A DNA stretch of 37,777 bases from Pseudomonadales bacterium. Its GTDB lineage: Bacteria; Pseudomonadota; Gammaproteobacteria; Pseudomonadales; Pseudohongiellaceae. A program made the position numbers and the translations under genes. This document shows, piece after piece, positions 1 to 7,729 of the stretch (its first letter is position 1; each line of letters begins with the position of its first letter). The stretch is from NCBI GenBank assembly GCA_023254735.1, contig JALRKV010000031.1, positions 1-37,777 on the forward strand, written 5' to 3'. Below the pieces are notes generated by a model, which made no database searches, was not told where the DNA came from, and saw nothing but the letters and a program-made list of their open reading frames with translations.

Positions 1-31
1 TAAGAGCCGCGTATTAAAGGACCCAGCACCC

Positions 32-1066
32 ATGCAGCTGTCTGATTTCGATTTCGAGTTGCCCGAACATCTCATCGCTCACTACCCTGCCGAGCAGCGC
101 CGCCAGAGTCGCCTTTTGTGCCTCGATACCGAGACTGCATCGATTACCCATCGGGGTTTCGCCGATCTCCTATCGCTAGTTAATGACAAAGACCTGCTCG
201 TGTTTAACGACACGCGGGTAATTCCGGCGCGACTCTTTGCCCATAAGACCTCAGGCGGTCGGGTAGAGGTGATGGTTGAGCGCATGATGGAGGACAATAA
301 GGTCCTCGCGCAGCTTAAGGCGAGCAAATCCCCCAAGCCCGGCACGCTGTTGACTATCGACGGCACTGAACTCGCCCCGATCGAGGTAATAGGGCGGCAG
401 GGCGATTTCTACATATTGCAGTTCGACGGCGGCGTAGCGCCTGAGGAGGTCTTTGTCCAGCACGGCCACATGCCGCTGCCTCCCTACATCAAGCGCGAGG
501 ATGAGGCATTCGACGAGGAGCGTTATCAAACCGTTTACGCGCGCGAAAATGGTGCCGTCGCCGCGCCAACTGCGGGGTTGCATTTCGATGAGCAAATGCT
601 CGCCGAGCTAGCAGAGAAGGGTGTGGACACCGCCTATCTTACCCTACACGTGGGTGCGGGCACGTTTCAGCCGGTGCGCGTAGACAATATCGAAGAGCAT
701 AAGATGCACACGGAACTTATCGACGTGGGCGAAGACGTGTGCGTTAAAGTCGCAGCCTGTCGCGCCCGCGGCGGCAGAGTGATTGCCGTGGGGACAACTA
801 CGGTGCGCAGTCTTGAGTCAGCAGCCGCCGGCGGCGTGCTTGCACCAACGCGTGGCGAGACTGATATTTTCATTTACCCAGGTTATGAATTTAAAGTCGT
901 CGACGCACTGATCACCAATTTCCATCTTCCTCAGTCGACGTTATTGATGCTGGTAAGCGCATTTTGCAATCGCGATATGCTGATGGAGACCTATAGGCAG
1001 GCGGTCGCAAATGATTATCGCTTTTATAGCTATGGCGATGCGATGTTACTTGGCAGGGGTGTGTGA
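32..1066 (+). CDS. queA: S-adenosylmethionine:tRNA ribosyltransferase-isomerase QueA
   Basis: QueA transfers and isomerises the ribosyl group of S-adenosylmethionine onto preQ1 at tRNA position 34 to make epoxyqueuosine, a cytoplasmic step of queuosine synthesis. The 344-residue product has the usual family length. Family landmarks are visible: the N-terminal [13 protein letters not shown] stretch, [13 protein letters not shown], the central GHMPLPPYI, the APTAGLHF block, [11 protein letters not shown] and the C-terminal [12 protein letters not shown]. The ATG at 32 follows an AAAGGA ribosome site at 16-21. In many gammaproteobacteria tgt, yajC and secD follow; here an apparently unrelated mdh follows after 162 bases, so queA is either the last gene of an operon entering from the left or has been separated from tgt. 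Function is very well supported. Confidence 0.97.
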   Translation: MQLSDFDFELPEHLIAHYPAEQRRQSRLLCLDTETASITHRGFADLLSLVNDKDLLVFNDTRVIPARLFAHKTSGGRVEVMVERMMEDNKVLAQLKASKSPKPGTLLTIDGTELAPIEVIGRQGDFYILQFDGGVAPEEVFVQHGHMPLPPYIKREDEAFDEERYQTVYARENGAVAAPTAGLHFDEQMLAELAEKGVDTAYLTLHVGAGTFQPVRVDNIEEHKMHTELIDVGEDVCVKVAACRARGGRVIAVGTTTVRSLESAAAGGVLAPTRGETDIFIYPGYEFKVVDALITNFHLPQSTLLMLVSAFCNRDMLMETYRQAVANDYRFYSYGDAMLLGRGV

Positions 1067-1097
1067 TTTCCGCTGACCTCGTCAGAAATTGTGGCTA

Positions 1098-1128
1098 GCT
1101 GCGGTAGCAGCGCTAAAAGATTTTTTTT
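1098..1128 (+). terminator. Weak terminator-like hairpin after queA
   Basis: A 5-bp perfect stem (GCTGC at 1098-1102, GCAGC at 1107-1111, loop GGTA) is followed after nine bases by a run of eight T (1121-1128). The gap between stem and T run is longer than in a standard intrinsic terminator, so the call is tentative. Confidence 0.3.
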
Positions 1129-1160
1129 GTTACCATATGCGGCTAATTAATTCGGGTGAA

Positions 1161-1208
1161 AGTCTAGACTACTAACACTAGACCCATAAGCCCAAACCCC
1201 ATAATCCC
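1161..1208 (+). promoter_or_regulatory. Repeat-rich leader upstream of mdh
   Basis: A 10-bp palindrome AGTCTAGACT (1161-1170) lies beside a further CTAGAC (1178-1183), which pairs with GTCTAG at 1162-1167. Then come two imperfect direct copies, CCCATAAGCCC (1183-1193) and CCCATAATCCC (1198-1208), 15 bases apart. The stretch just before mdh is almost free of G. This could be an operator or a structured leader; no known regulator was recognised. Confidence 0.3.
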
Positions 1209-1228
1209 AATTCCAACAGGAACTCAAC

Positions 1229-2206
1229 ATGAAAGCACCAGTACGCGTCGCTGTAACCGGAGCCGCAGGCCAAATTAGTTATTCCCTTCTGTTCAGGATC
1301 GCCGCGGGCGAGATGCTCGGTGCTGATCAGCCCGTCATCTTGCAGCTCTTGGAGATTACGCCGGCACTGGACGCGCTTGCGGGTACGGTCATGGAGATCG
1401 AGGACTGCGCTTTTCCTCTAGTGGCAGGAATCGTGCAAACCGATGACGCGAACGTTGCGTTCAAAGACGCTGACTACTGCCTTCTCGTAGGTGCGCGTCC
1501 CCGTGGCCCGGGCATGGAGCGTAAGGATCTGCTGGAAGCAAACGCGGCCATTTTCTCGGCTCAGGGTAAGGCGATTAACGACAATGCGAGCAGAGACGTA
1601 AAGGTGCTCGTGGTTGGTAATCCCGCCAATACCAATGCGCTGATCGCCTACCGCAACGCGCCTGATCTAAAGCCGGGTCAGTTCACCGCTATGACCCGTT
1701 TGGACCACAACCGTGCGATGGCACAGCTTGCGAACAAGACTGGTAAGCACAGCACTGATGTTGAGGGCATGATCATCTGGGGTAACCATTCAGCGACTCA
1801 GTACCCAGACATTCACCACTGCACAGTCGCGGGTGCGGCGGCGACTAGCCTAGTCGACCAAGACTGGATCACCGGTGATTTTATCCCGACAGTACAGCAG
1901 CGCGGCGCGGCGATTATCAAAGCGCGCGGCCTGTCGAGCGCAGCGTCTGCCGCAAATGCGGCGATAGAGCATATGCGCGATTGGGCGCTAGGGACGAACG
2001 GTAAGATCGTCAGCATGGGGATTCACAGCGATGGCAGCTATGGTGTTACCGAAGGTCTGATTTATTCGTTCCCTGTAACCTGCGCAAATGGCGAATACAG
2101 CATCGTTCAGGATCTGGAGATCAACGCGTTTAGCCAAGATCTCATGGATAAGTCAGAGATCGAGCTGAACGAAGAGCGCGATGCCGTAGCAAGTCTGCTT
2201 CCGTAG
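1229..2206 (+). CDS. mdh: NAD-dependent malate dehydrogenase
   Basis: Interconverts malate and oxaloacetate with NAD(H) in the cytoplasmic TCA cycle. The 325-residue protein belongs to the branch resembling eukaryotic cytosolic MDH (MalateDH-SF1 type) rather than the E. coli type: it opens with the Rossmann motif [15 protein letters not shown] and has the [13 protein letters not shown] substrate loop with its arginines, VGNPANTNA, and the catalytic histidine at about residue 187 in [12 protein letters not shown]. The ATG at 1229 has a CAGGA site at 1217-1221. It appears monocistronic, closed by the strong hairpin at 2245-2271, with a repeat-rich leader upstream. The assignment is secure; choice between NAD and NADP as cofactor is inferred from family membership. 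Confidence 0.95.
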   Translation: MKAPVRVAVTGAAGQISYSLLFRIAAGEMLGADQPVILQLLEITPALDALAGTVMEIEDCAFPLVAGIVQTDDANVAFKDADYCLLVGARPRGPGMERKDLLEANAAIFSAQGKAINDNASRDVKVLVVGNPANTNALIAYRNAPDLKPGQFTAMTRLDHNRAMAQLANKTGKHSTDVEGMIIWGNHSATQYPDIHHCTVAGAAATSLVDQDWITGDFIPTVQQRGAAIIKARGLSSAASAANAAIEHMRDWALGTNGKIVSMGIHSDGSYGVTEGLIYSFPVTCANGEYSIVQDLEINAFSQDLMDKSEIELNEERDAVASLLP

Positions 2207-2244
2207 GCTGAGCGCTCCGACTAGTCAGGCTCAGTATCTTAGTT

Positions 2245-2271
2245 AAAAAGGCGGCGCTTGCCGCCTTTTTT
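2245..2271. terminator. Perfect bidirectional intrinsic terminator between mdh and lrp
   Basis: An 11-bp perfect inverted repeat (2245-2255 and 2260-2270) has the loop GCTT. The GC-rich core GGCGGC/GCCGCC is flanked by A5 on the left and T6 on the right, so it can end transcription from both strands. It lies between the convergent genes mdh (plus) and lrp-like (minus), as expected for a shared terminator. Confidence 0.92.
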
Positions 2272-2299
2272 ATGCATCCACGATAAGCGTTTAATTGGG

Positions 2300-2773
2300 T
2301 TAGCTCAGAATCATGTGGTTTAGCGGCATCTCCGTTTTGCTCACCACTTCCCGCATAATGAAGCTCGAATGGACGTCAGTGACACCCTCTATTCGTGTGA
2401 TTTTATTGAGCAGAAAGGCTTGATACTCCTCCATATCGGGCACCCTGACTCGAAGTTGATAGTCTGCCGACTGTCCTGTGACGAGCAGGCATTCCACGAC
2501 CTCGGGGAACTCTGTCACGGTTCTTTCAAACTCCTCAAAACGTTCGGGGGTGTGACGATCCATATTGATATGAATAATTGCGGTCAGTTTGAGGTTGAGC
2601 TTTGACGGATTAAGTAGGGTAACCGTGCGACCTATTACGCCTGCCTCTTCGAGTTGTTTGACGCGCCGCGCGCAGGGCGAGGGTGAGAGCCCTACTTTGT
2701 CCGCAAGCTCGAGATTCGTGATGTTGCCATCGGCCTGGAGCGCGGCAAGGATGCGTCTATCGATCTTGTCCAT
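2300..2773 (-). CDS. Lrp/AsnC family transcriptional regulator
   Basis: A 157-residue regulator of the feast/famine family. Residues about 1-60 form the winged helix-turn-helix (MDKIDRRILAALQADG, LELADKVGLSPSPCARRVKQLEEAGVI), and about 65-150 the RAM ligand-binding and oligomerisation domain with the typical VVECLLVTGQSADYQLRVRV strand-turn and the GV-DVHSSF end. The start at 2773 is preceded on the minus strand by AGGAAG. The gene is divergent from leuA, with 233 bases between them that include a very AT-rich core, so control of leuA and of itself in response to leucine or another amino acid is a reasonable inference. Length and end are close to E. coli Lrp, but I cannot tell global Lrp from a local paralogue. 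Confidence 0.92.
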   Translation of the reverse strand: MDKIDRRILAALQADGNITNLELADKVGLSPSPCARRVKQLEEAGVIGRTVTLLNPSKLNLKLTAIIHINMDRHTPERFEEFERTVTEFPEVVECLLVTGQSADYQLRVRVPDMEEYQAFLLNKITRIEGVTDVHSSFIMREVVSKTEMPLNHMILS

Positions 2774-2814
2774 TGCTTTTCTTCCTATATGATAATGCTG
2801 TGATTGCCATCAAT

Positions 2815-2886
2815 AAAGGTATTTTTGGTGTTAATAGTTAATAATGTAATTAATTTTGACTATTATAGCTAATATTACCGAATATT
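2815..2886. promoter_or_regulatory. AT-rich regulatory core between lrp-like gene and leuA
   Basis: The 60 bases at 2821-2880 contain only 12 G or C (20%), against roughly half in neighbouring genes. The tract carries several overlapping TTAAT/ATTAA and TAATATTA elements. Lrp-family proteins favour such degenerate AT-rich DNA, and the position between the divergent regulator and leuA fits a control region. No convincing -35/-10 pair with normal spacing was found. Confidence 0.5.
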
Positions 2887-3006
2887 GAGCTGATTAAGTA
2901 GTAGAGTCACCCCTGCGAAGTCACTACAATGCAGTTCTCGAGTCTATGAGCGGAACGTTAAACAGACACGAAGCTTGCAAATAGCAATCCCAAAAGGAAT
3001 TAAGAG

Positions 3007-4698
3007 ATGTTCGACCACACGAAATACAAACCTTTCACCACTATTGACATTAAAGATCGCACTTGGCCCGACCGAGTGATTTCTGAGGCGCCTAAGTGGT
3101 GTAGCGTTGACCTTCGTGATGGCAATCAGGCTCTGATCGAGCCTATGTCAGTCGAGCAAAAGAAGAAGATGTTCGCGCTGTTGGTAGAAGTAGGCTTTAA
3201 GGAAATTGAGGTCGGCTTCCCGGCAGCCTCGCAGCCTGACTTCGACTTTGTGCGTTACCTCATCGAAGAGAACAAGATCCCAGATGATGTGACCATCCAG
3301 GTGCTCACCCAAGCGCGGCCCGAGTTGATTCAGCGTACGTTCGAGTCTCTCAAAGGGGCGCCGCGAGCTATTCTTCACGTGTATAACTCGACGTCGGTCG
3401 TGCAGCGCGAAAAAGTATTCAAGACCGACAAGGCTGGTATCATCGCGATCGCGAAAGCGGGCGCTGCTGAGGTGCAGCGCTGCGCATCGCTAGCGCCGGA
3501 GACTGATTGGACATTCCAGTATTCGCCCGAGAGCTTCACTGGCACCGAAATCGATTTTGCTGTTGAGGTGTGCGATGCCGTTGCGGATGTCTGGCAGCCA
3601 ACGCCTGAGAAGAAAATAATTTTCAACCTCCCCTCGACAGTCGAAGTGTCGACGCCCAACGTCTATGCCGACCAGATAGAATGGTTCTGTCGTCATATCA
3701 AAAAGCGTGATTCGATTATTGTGAGCCTGCACACACACAATGACCGTGCCTGTGCTGTCGGTTCGGCGGAACTTGCCGTGATGGCCGGTGCACAGCGAGT
3801 CGAGGGAACGCTGCTCGGAAATGGTGAGCGTACGGGCAATATGGATATCGTTATCATGGCGATGAACCTCTACAGCCAAGGCGTCGATCCCAAGCTTGAT
3901 CTGAGCGATATGGATAAAATTGTCTCGGTAGTAAGAGAGTGCACGCAGATCGATGTGCATCCTCGTCAGCCGTACTCTGGCGATCTTGTCTTCACTGCGT
4001 TCTCAGGTAGCCATCAAGATGCGATCAAAAAATGCCTGGATATGTATGAAGAAGGTAGCACTTGGGAGATCGCCTATCTCCCGATTGACCCGCGCGATTT
4101 AGGCCGCACTTATCAAGACGTCATCAGAGTAAATAGCCAATCGGGTAAGGGCGGTGTCGCCTATGTGCTTGCGAACAAATTTGGTTTTGAGCTGCCGCGC
4201 TGGTTGCAGATCGAATTCAGCCGTGTGGTGCAGAGCGTCACCGAGCAGAGCGGTGGAGAGATTCAACCCGATTCAATCTGGACGTTGTTTAACGAACACT
4301 ATATTCAATCTGAGAAAATAATCAGCTTAGAAGATTTCAGTATCCAGAAAAACCAAGGGCGCGAGACCTTCTCGGCGATGCTTGATCTCTCTGGTCAGCC
4401 TGTAGAAATCAAGGGTGAAGGCGACGGCGTTCTCGATGCATTTATCGAGGGCTTGAAGCGAACGCTCAAGATAGATTTCGAAGTCATGGAATACGGGGAG
4501 CACGCGCTCGGCAAGGGTGCCGATGCGGAAGCGGTGACCTACATACAGCTAAAGTATGGGGTGCGCAGGTTTAGCGGCGTTGCCGTTAGCAAAGACATTA
4601 TCTCTTCGTCGCTCAATGCGCTCATGGGTGCGGTAAGCGAATTGCTGAAAGAAACCGCAGCCGATACCTCTGCCTCTGCCGAGCGCGCTGCGAGCTAG
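3007..4698 (+). CDS. leuA: 2-isopropylmalate synthase, long form
   Basis: Catalyses the committed step of leucine synthesis, condensing acetyl-CoA with 2-oxoisovalerate in the cytoplasm. At 563 residues it is the long form of LeuA. The N-terminal TIM barrel has the DLRDGNQ signature (residues about 35-41), and the metal-binding HTHND at 242-246 followed by VEGTLLGNGERTGN. The C-terminal part from about residue 430 resembles the LeuA allosteric dimerisation domain that senses leucine. The start has an AAAAGGA site at 2992-2998. leuB, leuC and leuD are not adjacent; the only linked gene is the divergent Lrp-type regulator, so feedback inhibition by leucine plus Lrp-type control is inferred. A short ORF at 2946-2984 is not leucine-rich, so attenuation is not supported. 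Confidence 0.97.
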   Translation: MFDHTKYKPFTTIDIKDRTWPDRVISEAPKWCSVDLRDGNQALIEPMSVEQKKKMFALLVEVGFKEIEVGFPAASQPDFDFVRYLIEENKIPDDVTIQVLTQARPELIQRTFESLKGAPRAILHVYNSTSVVQREKVFKTDKAGIIAIAKAGAAEVQRCASLAPETDWTFQYSPESFTGTEIDFAVEVCDAVADVWQPTPEKKIIFNLPSTVEVSTPNVYADQIEWFCRHIKKRDSIIVSLHTHNDRACAVGSAELAVMAGAQRVEGTLLGNGERTGNMDIVIMAMNLYSQGVDPKLDLSDMDKIVSVVRECTQIDVHPRQPYSGDLVFTAFSGSHQDAIKKCLDMYEEGSTWEIAYLPIDPRDLGRTYQDVIRVNSQSGKGGVAYVLANKFGFELPRWLQIEFSRVVQSVTEQSGGEIQPDSIWTLFNEHYIQSEKIISLEDFSIQKNQGRETFSAMLDLSGQPVEIKGEGDGVLDAFIEGLKRTLKIDFEVMEYGEHALGKGADAEAVTYIQLKYGVRRFSGVAVSKDIISSSLNALMGAVSELLKETAADTSASAERAAS

Positions 4699-4926
4699 AT
4701 CCCTCCTTGTGTAGCGCGCCTCTCTCGGGGGCGTGCTTTCACGCGATTAAATTTTCCCTCTTAGGTTCTCTGGCAGTTCCCTGGCGCTTCCCTGACTTTC
4801 TCGCAGCGCCTGCGAGTATTCAGGGCTGTCCGCTTTTTTGAAGTGCCGAGCAAACTATCTCAGCCGCTGTTGCGACTAAGACTCTATTGCCAGTATGCTG
4901 AATCGATAGAGGCGCGCACCTGCTAG

Positions 4927-5541
4927 ATGGGCTGTGTAAAAGGCTTGTTTAATCCGGACCGATTCATGGGCACGATAATCGATGAAGATCAGGCGTTAGT
5001 CGCTGCTGCCGTCAAAGGCTCCAAGCAGGCGTGGATCGATTTGGTTGCGCGCTACGAGTCGCGCATCTACAACCAGGCGCTCAGGCTTACGGGCAATAGC
5101 GCTGATGCATTAGATCTCATGCAAGAGGTCTTTATAGGGATTTACAAAAACCTGCATCGATTCCGTGGCGAGTCTAAGTTCAGTAGCTGGGTCTTTCGTA
5201 TTGTTCACAACAAGTCGATTGATCTCGCGCGGCGTTGGCGGCCACCTGTCGAGAATAAACCGTCCGAGGAGACAGATCAGCTTGCGAGGCTACCAGCCGT
5301 CGCGTCTGACGAGCCCGATGAACAGCTCGCACAGGAGCAAATGAACGCGCAGGTACAGGTCCTGCTCGGCCAGCTGCCGATCGAGCAGCGGCTCATTATC
5401 GAACTCAAACTTTTTCAGTCGCAGACTTTCGAGGAAATTGGACTCGCGCAAGACATCTCAGAGAATACTGCTAAAACGCGCTTTTATAGCGCGCTGAAAA
5501 AACTTAAAGATTTATTGGAGAAAAATTATGCAATGCCCTGA
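4927..5541 (+). CDS. ECF-type RNA polymerase sigma factor
   Basis: A 204-residue RpoE-like sigma factor. Region 2 is clear at about residues 30-95 (ALRLTGNSADALDLMQEVFI, FSSWVFRIVHNKSID), and region 4 at about 140-195 (LPIEQRLIIELKLFQ, ISENTAKTRFYSALKKL). A variable acidic linker joins them. The ATG at 4927 lacks a good ribosome site; an in-frame ATG at 4966, giving a protein starting MGTIIDEDQALV, is an equally plausible start and matches the usual ECF beginning. Its stop overlaps the anti-sigma start by 14 bases, implying coupled translation and one operon. ECF factors of this layout respond to envelope or redox stress and often drive their own operon; the signal here is unknown. Confidence 0.93.
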   Translation: MGCVKGLFNPDRFMGTIIDEDQALVAAAVKGSKQAWIDLVARYESRIYNQALRLTGNSADALDLMQEVFIGIYKNLHRFRGESKFSSWVFRIVHNKSIDLARRWRPPVENKPSEETDQLARLPAVASDEPDEQLAQEQMNAQVQVLLGQLPIEQRLIIELKLFQSQTFEEIGLAQDISENTAKTRFYSALKKLKDLLEKNYAMP

Positions 5542-6217
5542 ATCGGTGCGCTACCTCTCGGCCTACGTTCTCGATGAACTCGCCCTCAGCGAGCGGGATG
5601 CCTTTGAGAACCACCTCGCCGACTGTGCGCAATGCAGCGCTGAACTCGCAAGTTTCGACAGCGTCAAGTCAGTTTTGAATTCTTGGGATGACGAGGCGCT
5701 TCCCGCCTCTGCAGCAGCACATCGCGAGCGGATTCGCCACCTAGCAGAACCTTTACCCAAACAAGACAAGGCGAGTCGTTGGCCATTGTTAAATTGGTGG
5801 CAGTGGGCGCCCTCGGCAGTCTCCTTCGCGGTCTTGGTGCTGGTGTTCATGGATGCCCGCTTTCTTGTCGACGAAGCTGGTTTTAGTGTGAGCTTTGGTG
5901 GTTTGAAAAACGACGCGTCTGTCTTTCAAATGGTCGATCAAATGGTCGATCGAGAAGAGTTACAGCAGGTGATCGCGCGACTAGAGCAGCGACAAGATCA
6001 GAACACTATCGCACTCATGCAGGCAGTTTTGAATCAGGCTCGTGAAAGTAGCGAAGCGAATTTCCAACAGCTCTTTGCCTTCTTTGAGCAACAGAGACTC
6101 AACGACTTAGAACAGGTGCGCGCGAGCTACGAGCAACTCGCTGAAAGTGATTTTGAAACGCTACGCTCGCTGCAACAACTTGCGAGTTATGTGAGTTTTA
6201 ACGAGATCGTCAGATAG
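5528..6217 (+). CDS. Zinc-finger anti-sigma factor, membrane-anchored
   Basis: A 229-residue protein whose first 40 residues form an anti-sigma zinc-binding domain: C3, then H29-x3-C33-x2-C36 in ENHLADCAQC. One hydrophobic segment near residues 93-112 (WWQWAPSAVSFAVLVLVFMDA) should span the inner membrane, placing a long glutamine-rich, probably coiled-coil domain in the periplasm. It overlaps the preceding sigma gene by 14 bases, the standard arrangement for a sigma/anti-sigma pair. The periplasmic part is not one I recognise and could be the sensor. An exact 12-base tandem duplication inside the gene encodes QMVD twice. A role in sequestering the adjacent sigma factor is inferred from the domain and the overlap. 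Confidence 0.88.
   Translation: MQCPESVRYLSAYVLDELALSERDAFENHLADCAQCSAELASFDSVKSVLNSWDDEALPASAAAHRERIRHLAEPLPKQDKASRWPLLNWWQWAPSAVSFAVLVLVFMDARFLVDEAGFSVSFGGLKNDASVFQMVDQMVDREELQQVIARLEQRQDQNTIALMQAVLNQARESSEANFQQLFAFFEQQRLNDLEQVRASYEQLAESDFETLRSLQQLASYVSFNEIVR
5927..5950 (+). repeat. Exact 12-bp tandem duplication in the anti-sigma gene
   Basis: CAAATGGTCGAT occurs twice head to tail (5927-5938 and 5939-5950), in frame, producing the repeated tetrapeptide QMVD-QMVD just after the membrane segment. It looks like a recent slippage duplication. Confidence 0.95.
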
Positions 6218-6225
6218 GGGGCATC

Positions 6226-7212
6226 ATGTTTGGCTCTACTCACACTGTTAGACAAGGCTCGCGCTTGCTAGCCTCGTCCGTCGTATCCCTCGTCTTTAGC
6301 CTAATTGCCGGCGTAGCGATTGCGCAGCCTTCAGCGGATGCGCTGGAGCGCTCGCGTCAGGAGCTCAGTGTGTTTTCTGATTTGCTGTCAGCGGGGCTTG
6401 ACCTCGACGAGCCGGGAGGGCTGTTTGGCATGAACGTTGGTTCGATACAGTCTCGGTATCTTTTCGGTCAGGGCGCCTATCTCGAGATTCGTAGTCCACT
6501 TGCTAACCGCAGGCAGCGTTTAAGTCTCGCCGCTCTTGGTTCGACCCTTCGCGACCTGCAGTCTAGCCAGAATCCATTCGCACGCTTCTCCGCCGCACAG
6601 GCTCCGCAAGCGCTCTCTGCCGATGCGGTAGATTCAGAGCTAGTCGCAAGCCTTTCCAGCCGCATTCAAGACGTCGACTATGAGTTGATTGTGAGCTCGG
6701 CGCTGCGACAGGCGTCGGAGGCGGCAGACGCACTGCGTTCGCTTGAGGGAATTGACGAGGCAACTTACGCTGATATTCGGGGTGAGTTGGCGACGCTTCG
6801 CCAAGAGCTTCAGGCAAATCTAGCAACGATGAGTGCGATGCTCGATAGCGACGGCTCATCGGCGGACGAGTCGCTTTCGGCGCGGATAGCGCCGCTTAGA
6901 GAGCTTGCCCAGCGGCGAGCGGTGGAGTTGGGCGCGCAGTTAGAGAGGGCGCAGTCCGACTATGAACAGCGATGGTACGCCGAGAGAGATTTATTCGAGG
7001 AGGCGCTCTATGCGTCAGCCTGCAAGGCGAGTGAGCAGCTTTTGAGTTTTGCCGACTCCGAGTCTCTCGCCATAATTCTTGCAGGACTGGGGGATGAGGG
7101 AGTGCGGCTGAGGCCCGACAGAGTGCATATTCTCTCTATCGGTGAGCTAAGGCACTGCGCGACTGGGGCTATTGATTCCGCAGAGATTGATGCGGTGGTT
7201 TACAGCTATTGA
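6226..7212 (+). CDS. Exported protein of unknown function in the sigma/anti-sigma operon
   Basis: I do not recognise this 328-residue protein. Its N-terminus reads as a Sec signal peptide: a basic start, a hydrophobic stretch (LLASSVVSLVFSLIAGVAIA) and likely cleavage after AIA at about residue 33. The mature part is rich in Ala, Leu, Glu, Gln and Ser, with heptad-like patterns suggesting long helices or coiled coil (for example ELATLRQELQANLATM and RRAVELGAQLERAQ). It starts eight bases after the anti-sigma stop, so it is very likely cotranscribed. It may be a periplasmic partner of the anti-sigma sensor domain or a target of the sigma factor; both are inference from position. Confidence 0.8.
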   Translation: MFGSTHTVRQGSRLLASSVVSLVFSLIAGVAIAQPSADALERSRQELSVFSDLLSAGLDLDEPGGLFGMNVGSIQSRYLFGQGAYLEIRSPLANRRQRLSLAALGSTLRDLQSSQNPFARFSAAQAPQALSADAVDSELVASLSSRIQDVDYELIVSSALRQASEAADALRSLEGIDEATYADIRGELATLRQELQANLATMSAMLDSDGSSADESLSARIAPLRELAQRRAVELGAQLERAQSDYEQRWYAERDLFEEALYASACKASEQLLSFADSESLAIILAGLGDEGVRLRPDRVHILSIGELRHCATGAIDSAEIDAVVYSY

Positions 7213-7339
7213 TACAAAACGATTCAAGGGCTTGGTCTTGGTGATGAAAACCATTACCATCAGGGCCGATGCGGTGTTTACCGATTGCATCGTGACAATA
7301 ATAAAAGCAGCGACCATAAGAAAAAGCTAGGAGAACAGG

Positions 7340-7729
7340 ATGGAATGCCCTAAGTGTAATTCAGCAATGCATGAAATCGAGATCGAAACGTTACATGGCA
7401 AAGTAGTTATCGATAAATGCGAGCGCTGCGAAGGCCTCTGGTTTGATAACGGTGAGGCGGAGCAACTAAAGAACGACTGGATGGCTGACTTTGCCGACAG
7501 TGGCGATCCCTCAATTGGTAAAACCTACAATGCGGTGAGAGATATCCAATGCCCGCGCTGCGGCGAGCCGATGCAAAAAATCAACGATGCTAAACAGTCG
7601 CACATAGAATACGAAGCGTGTGCCGAACACGGCCTATTTATGGACGCGGGGGAATTCACAGATTACAAGCACGAGACCCTGCTAGACTATTTCAGAACGC
7701 TTATTGCGTCGATTAAGCGTCGAGTCTAG
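7340..7729 (+). CDS. Small protein with two TFIIB-type zinc fingers
   Basis: A 129-residue protein resembling the zf-TFIIB family. The first finger has C3-x2-C6 and C27-x2-C30 (CPKC, CERCEGLWFDNGE), the second C71-x2-C74 and C94-x2-H97 (CPRC, CAEHGLFMDAGEF). The repeated sequence after each second knuckle (GLWFDNGE, GLFMDAGE) is the family hallmark. It probably binds zinc, but the cellular role of these proteins is not known to me. An AGGAG site precedes the ATG. The gene ends on the palindrome CTAG shared with the stop codon of the convergent PHP gene, leaving no room for a terminator between them. Confidence 0.85.
   Translation: MECPKCNSAMHEIEIETLHGKVVIDKCERCEGLWFDNGEAEQLKNDWMADFADSGDPSIGKTYNAVRDIQCPRCGEPMQKINDAKQSHIEYEACAEHGLFMDAGEFTDYKHETLLDYFRTLIASIKRRV

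Noticed and set aside
2946..2984. Short ORF MSGTLNRHEACK before leuA as a leucine attenuator
   Set aside because: Only one leucine codon, and no terminator/antiterminator hairpins between it and leuA.
4850..4926. ECF-type autoregulated promoter before the sigma gene
   Set aside because: No convincing GAACTT-like -35 with a matching -10 at 16-17 bases was found.
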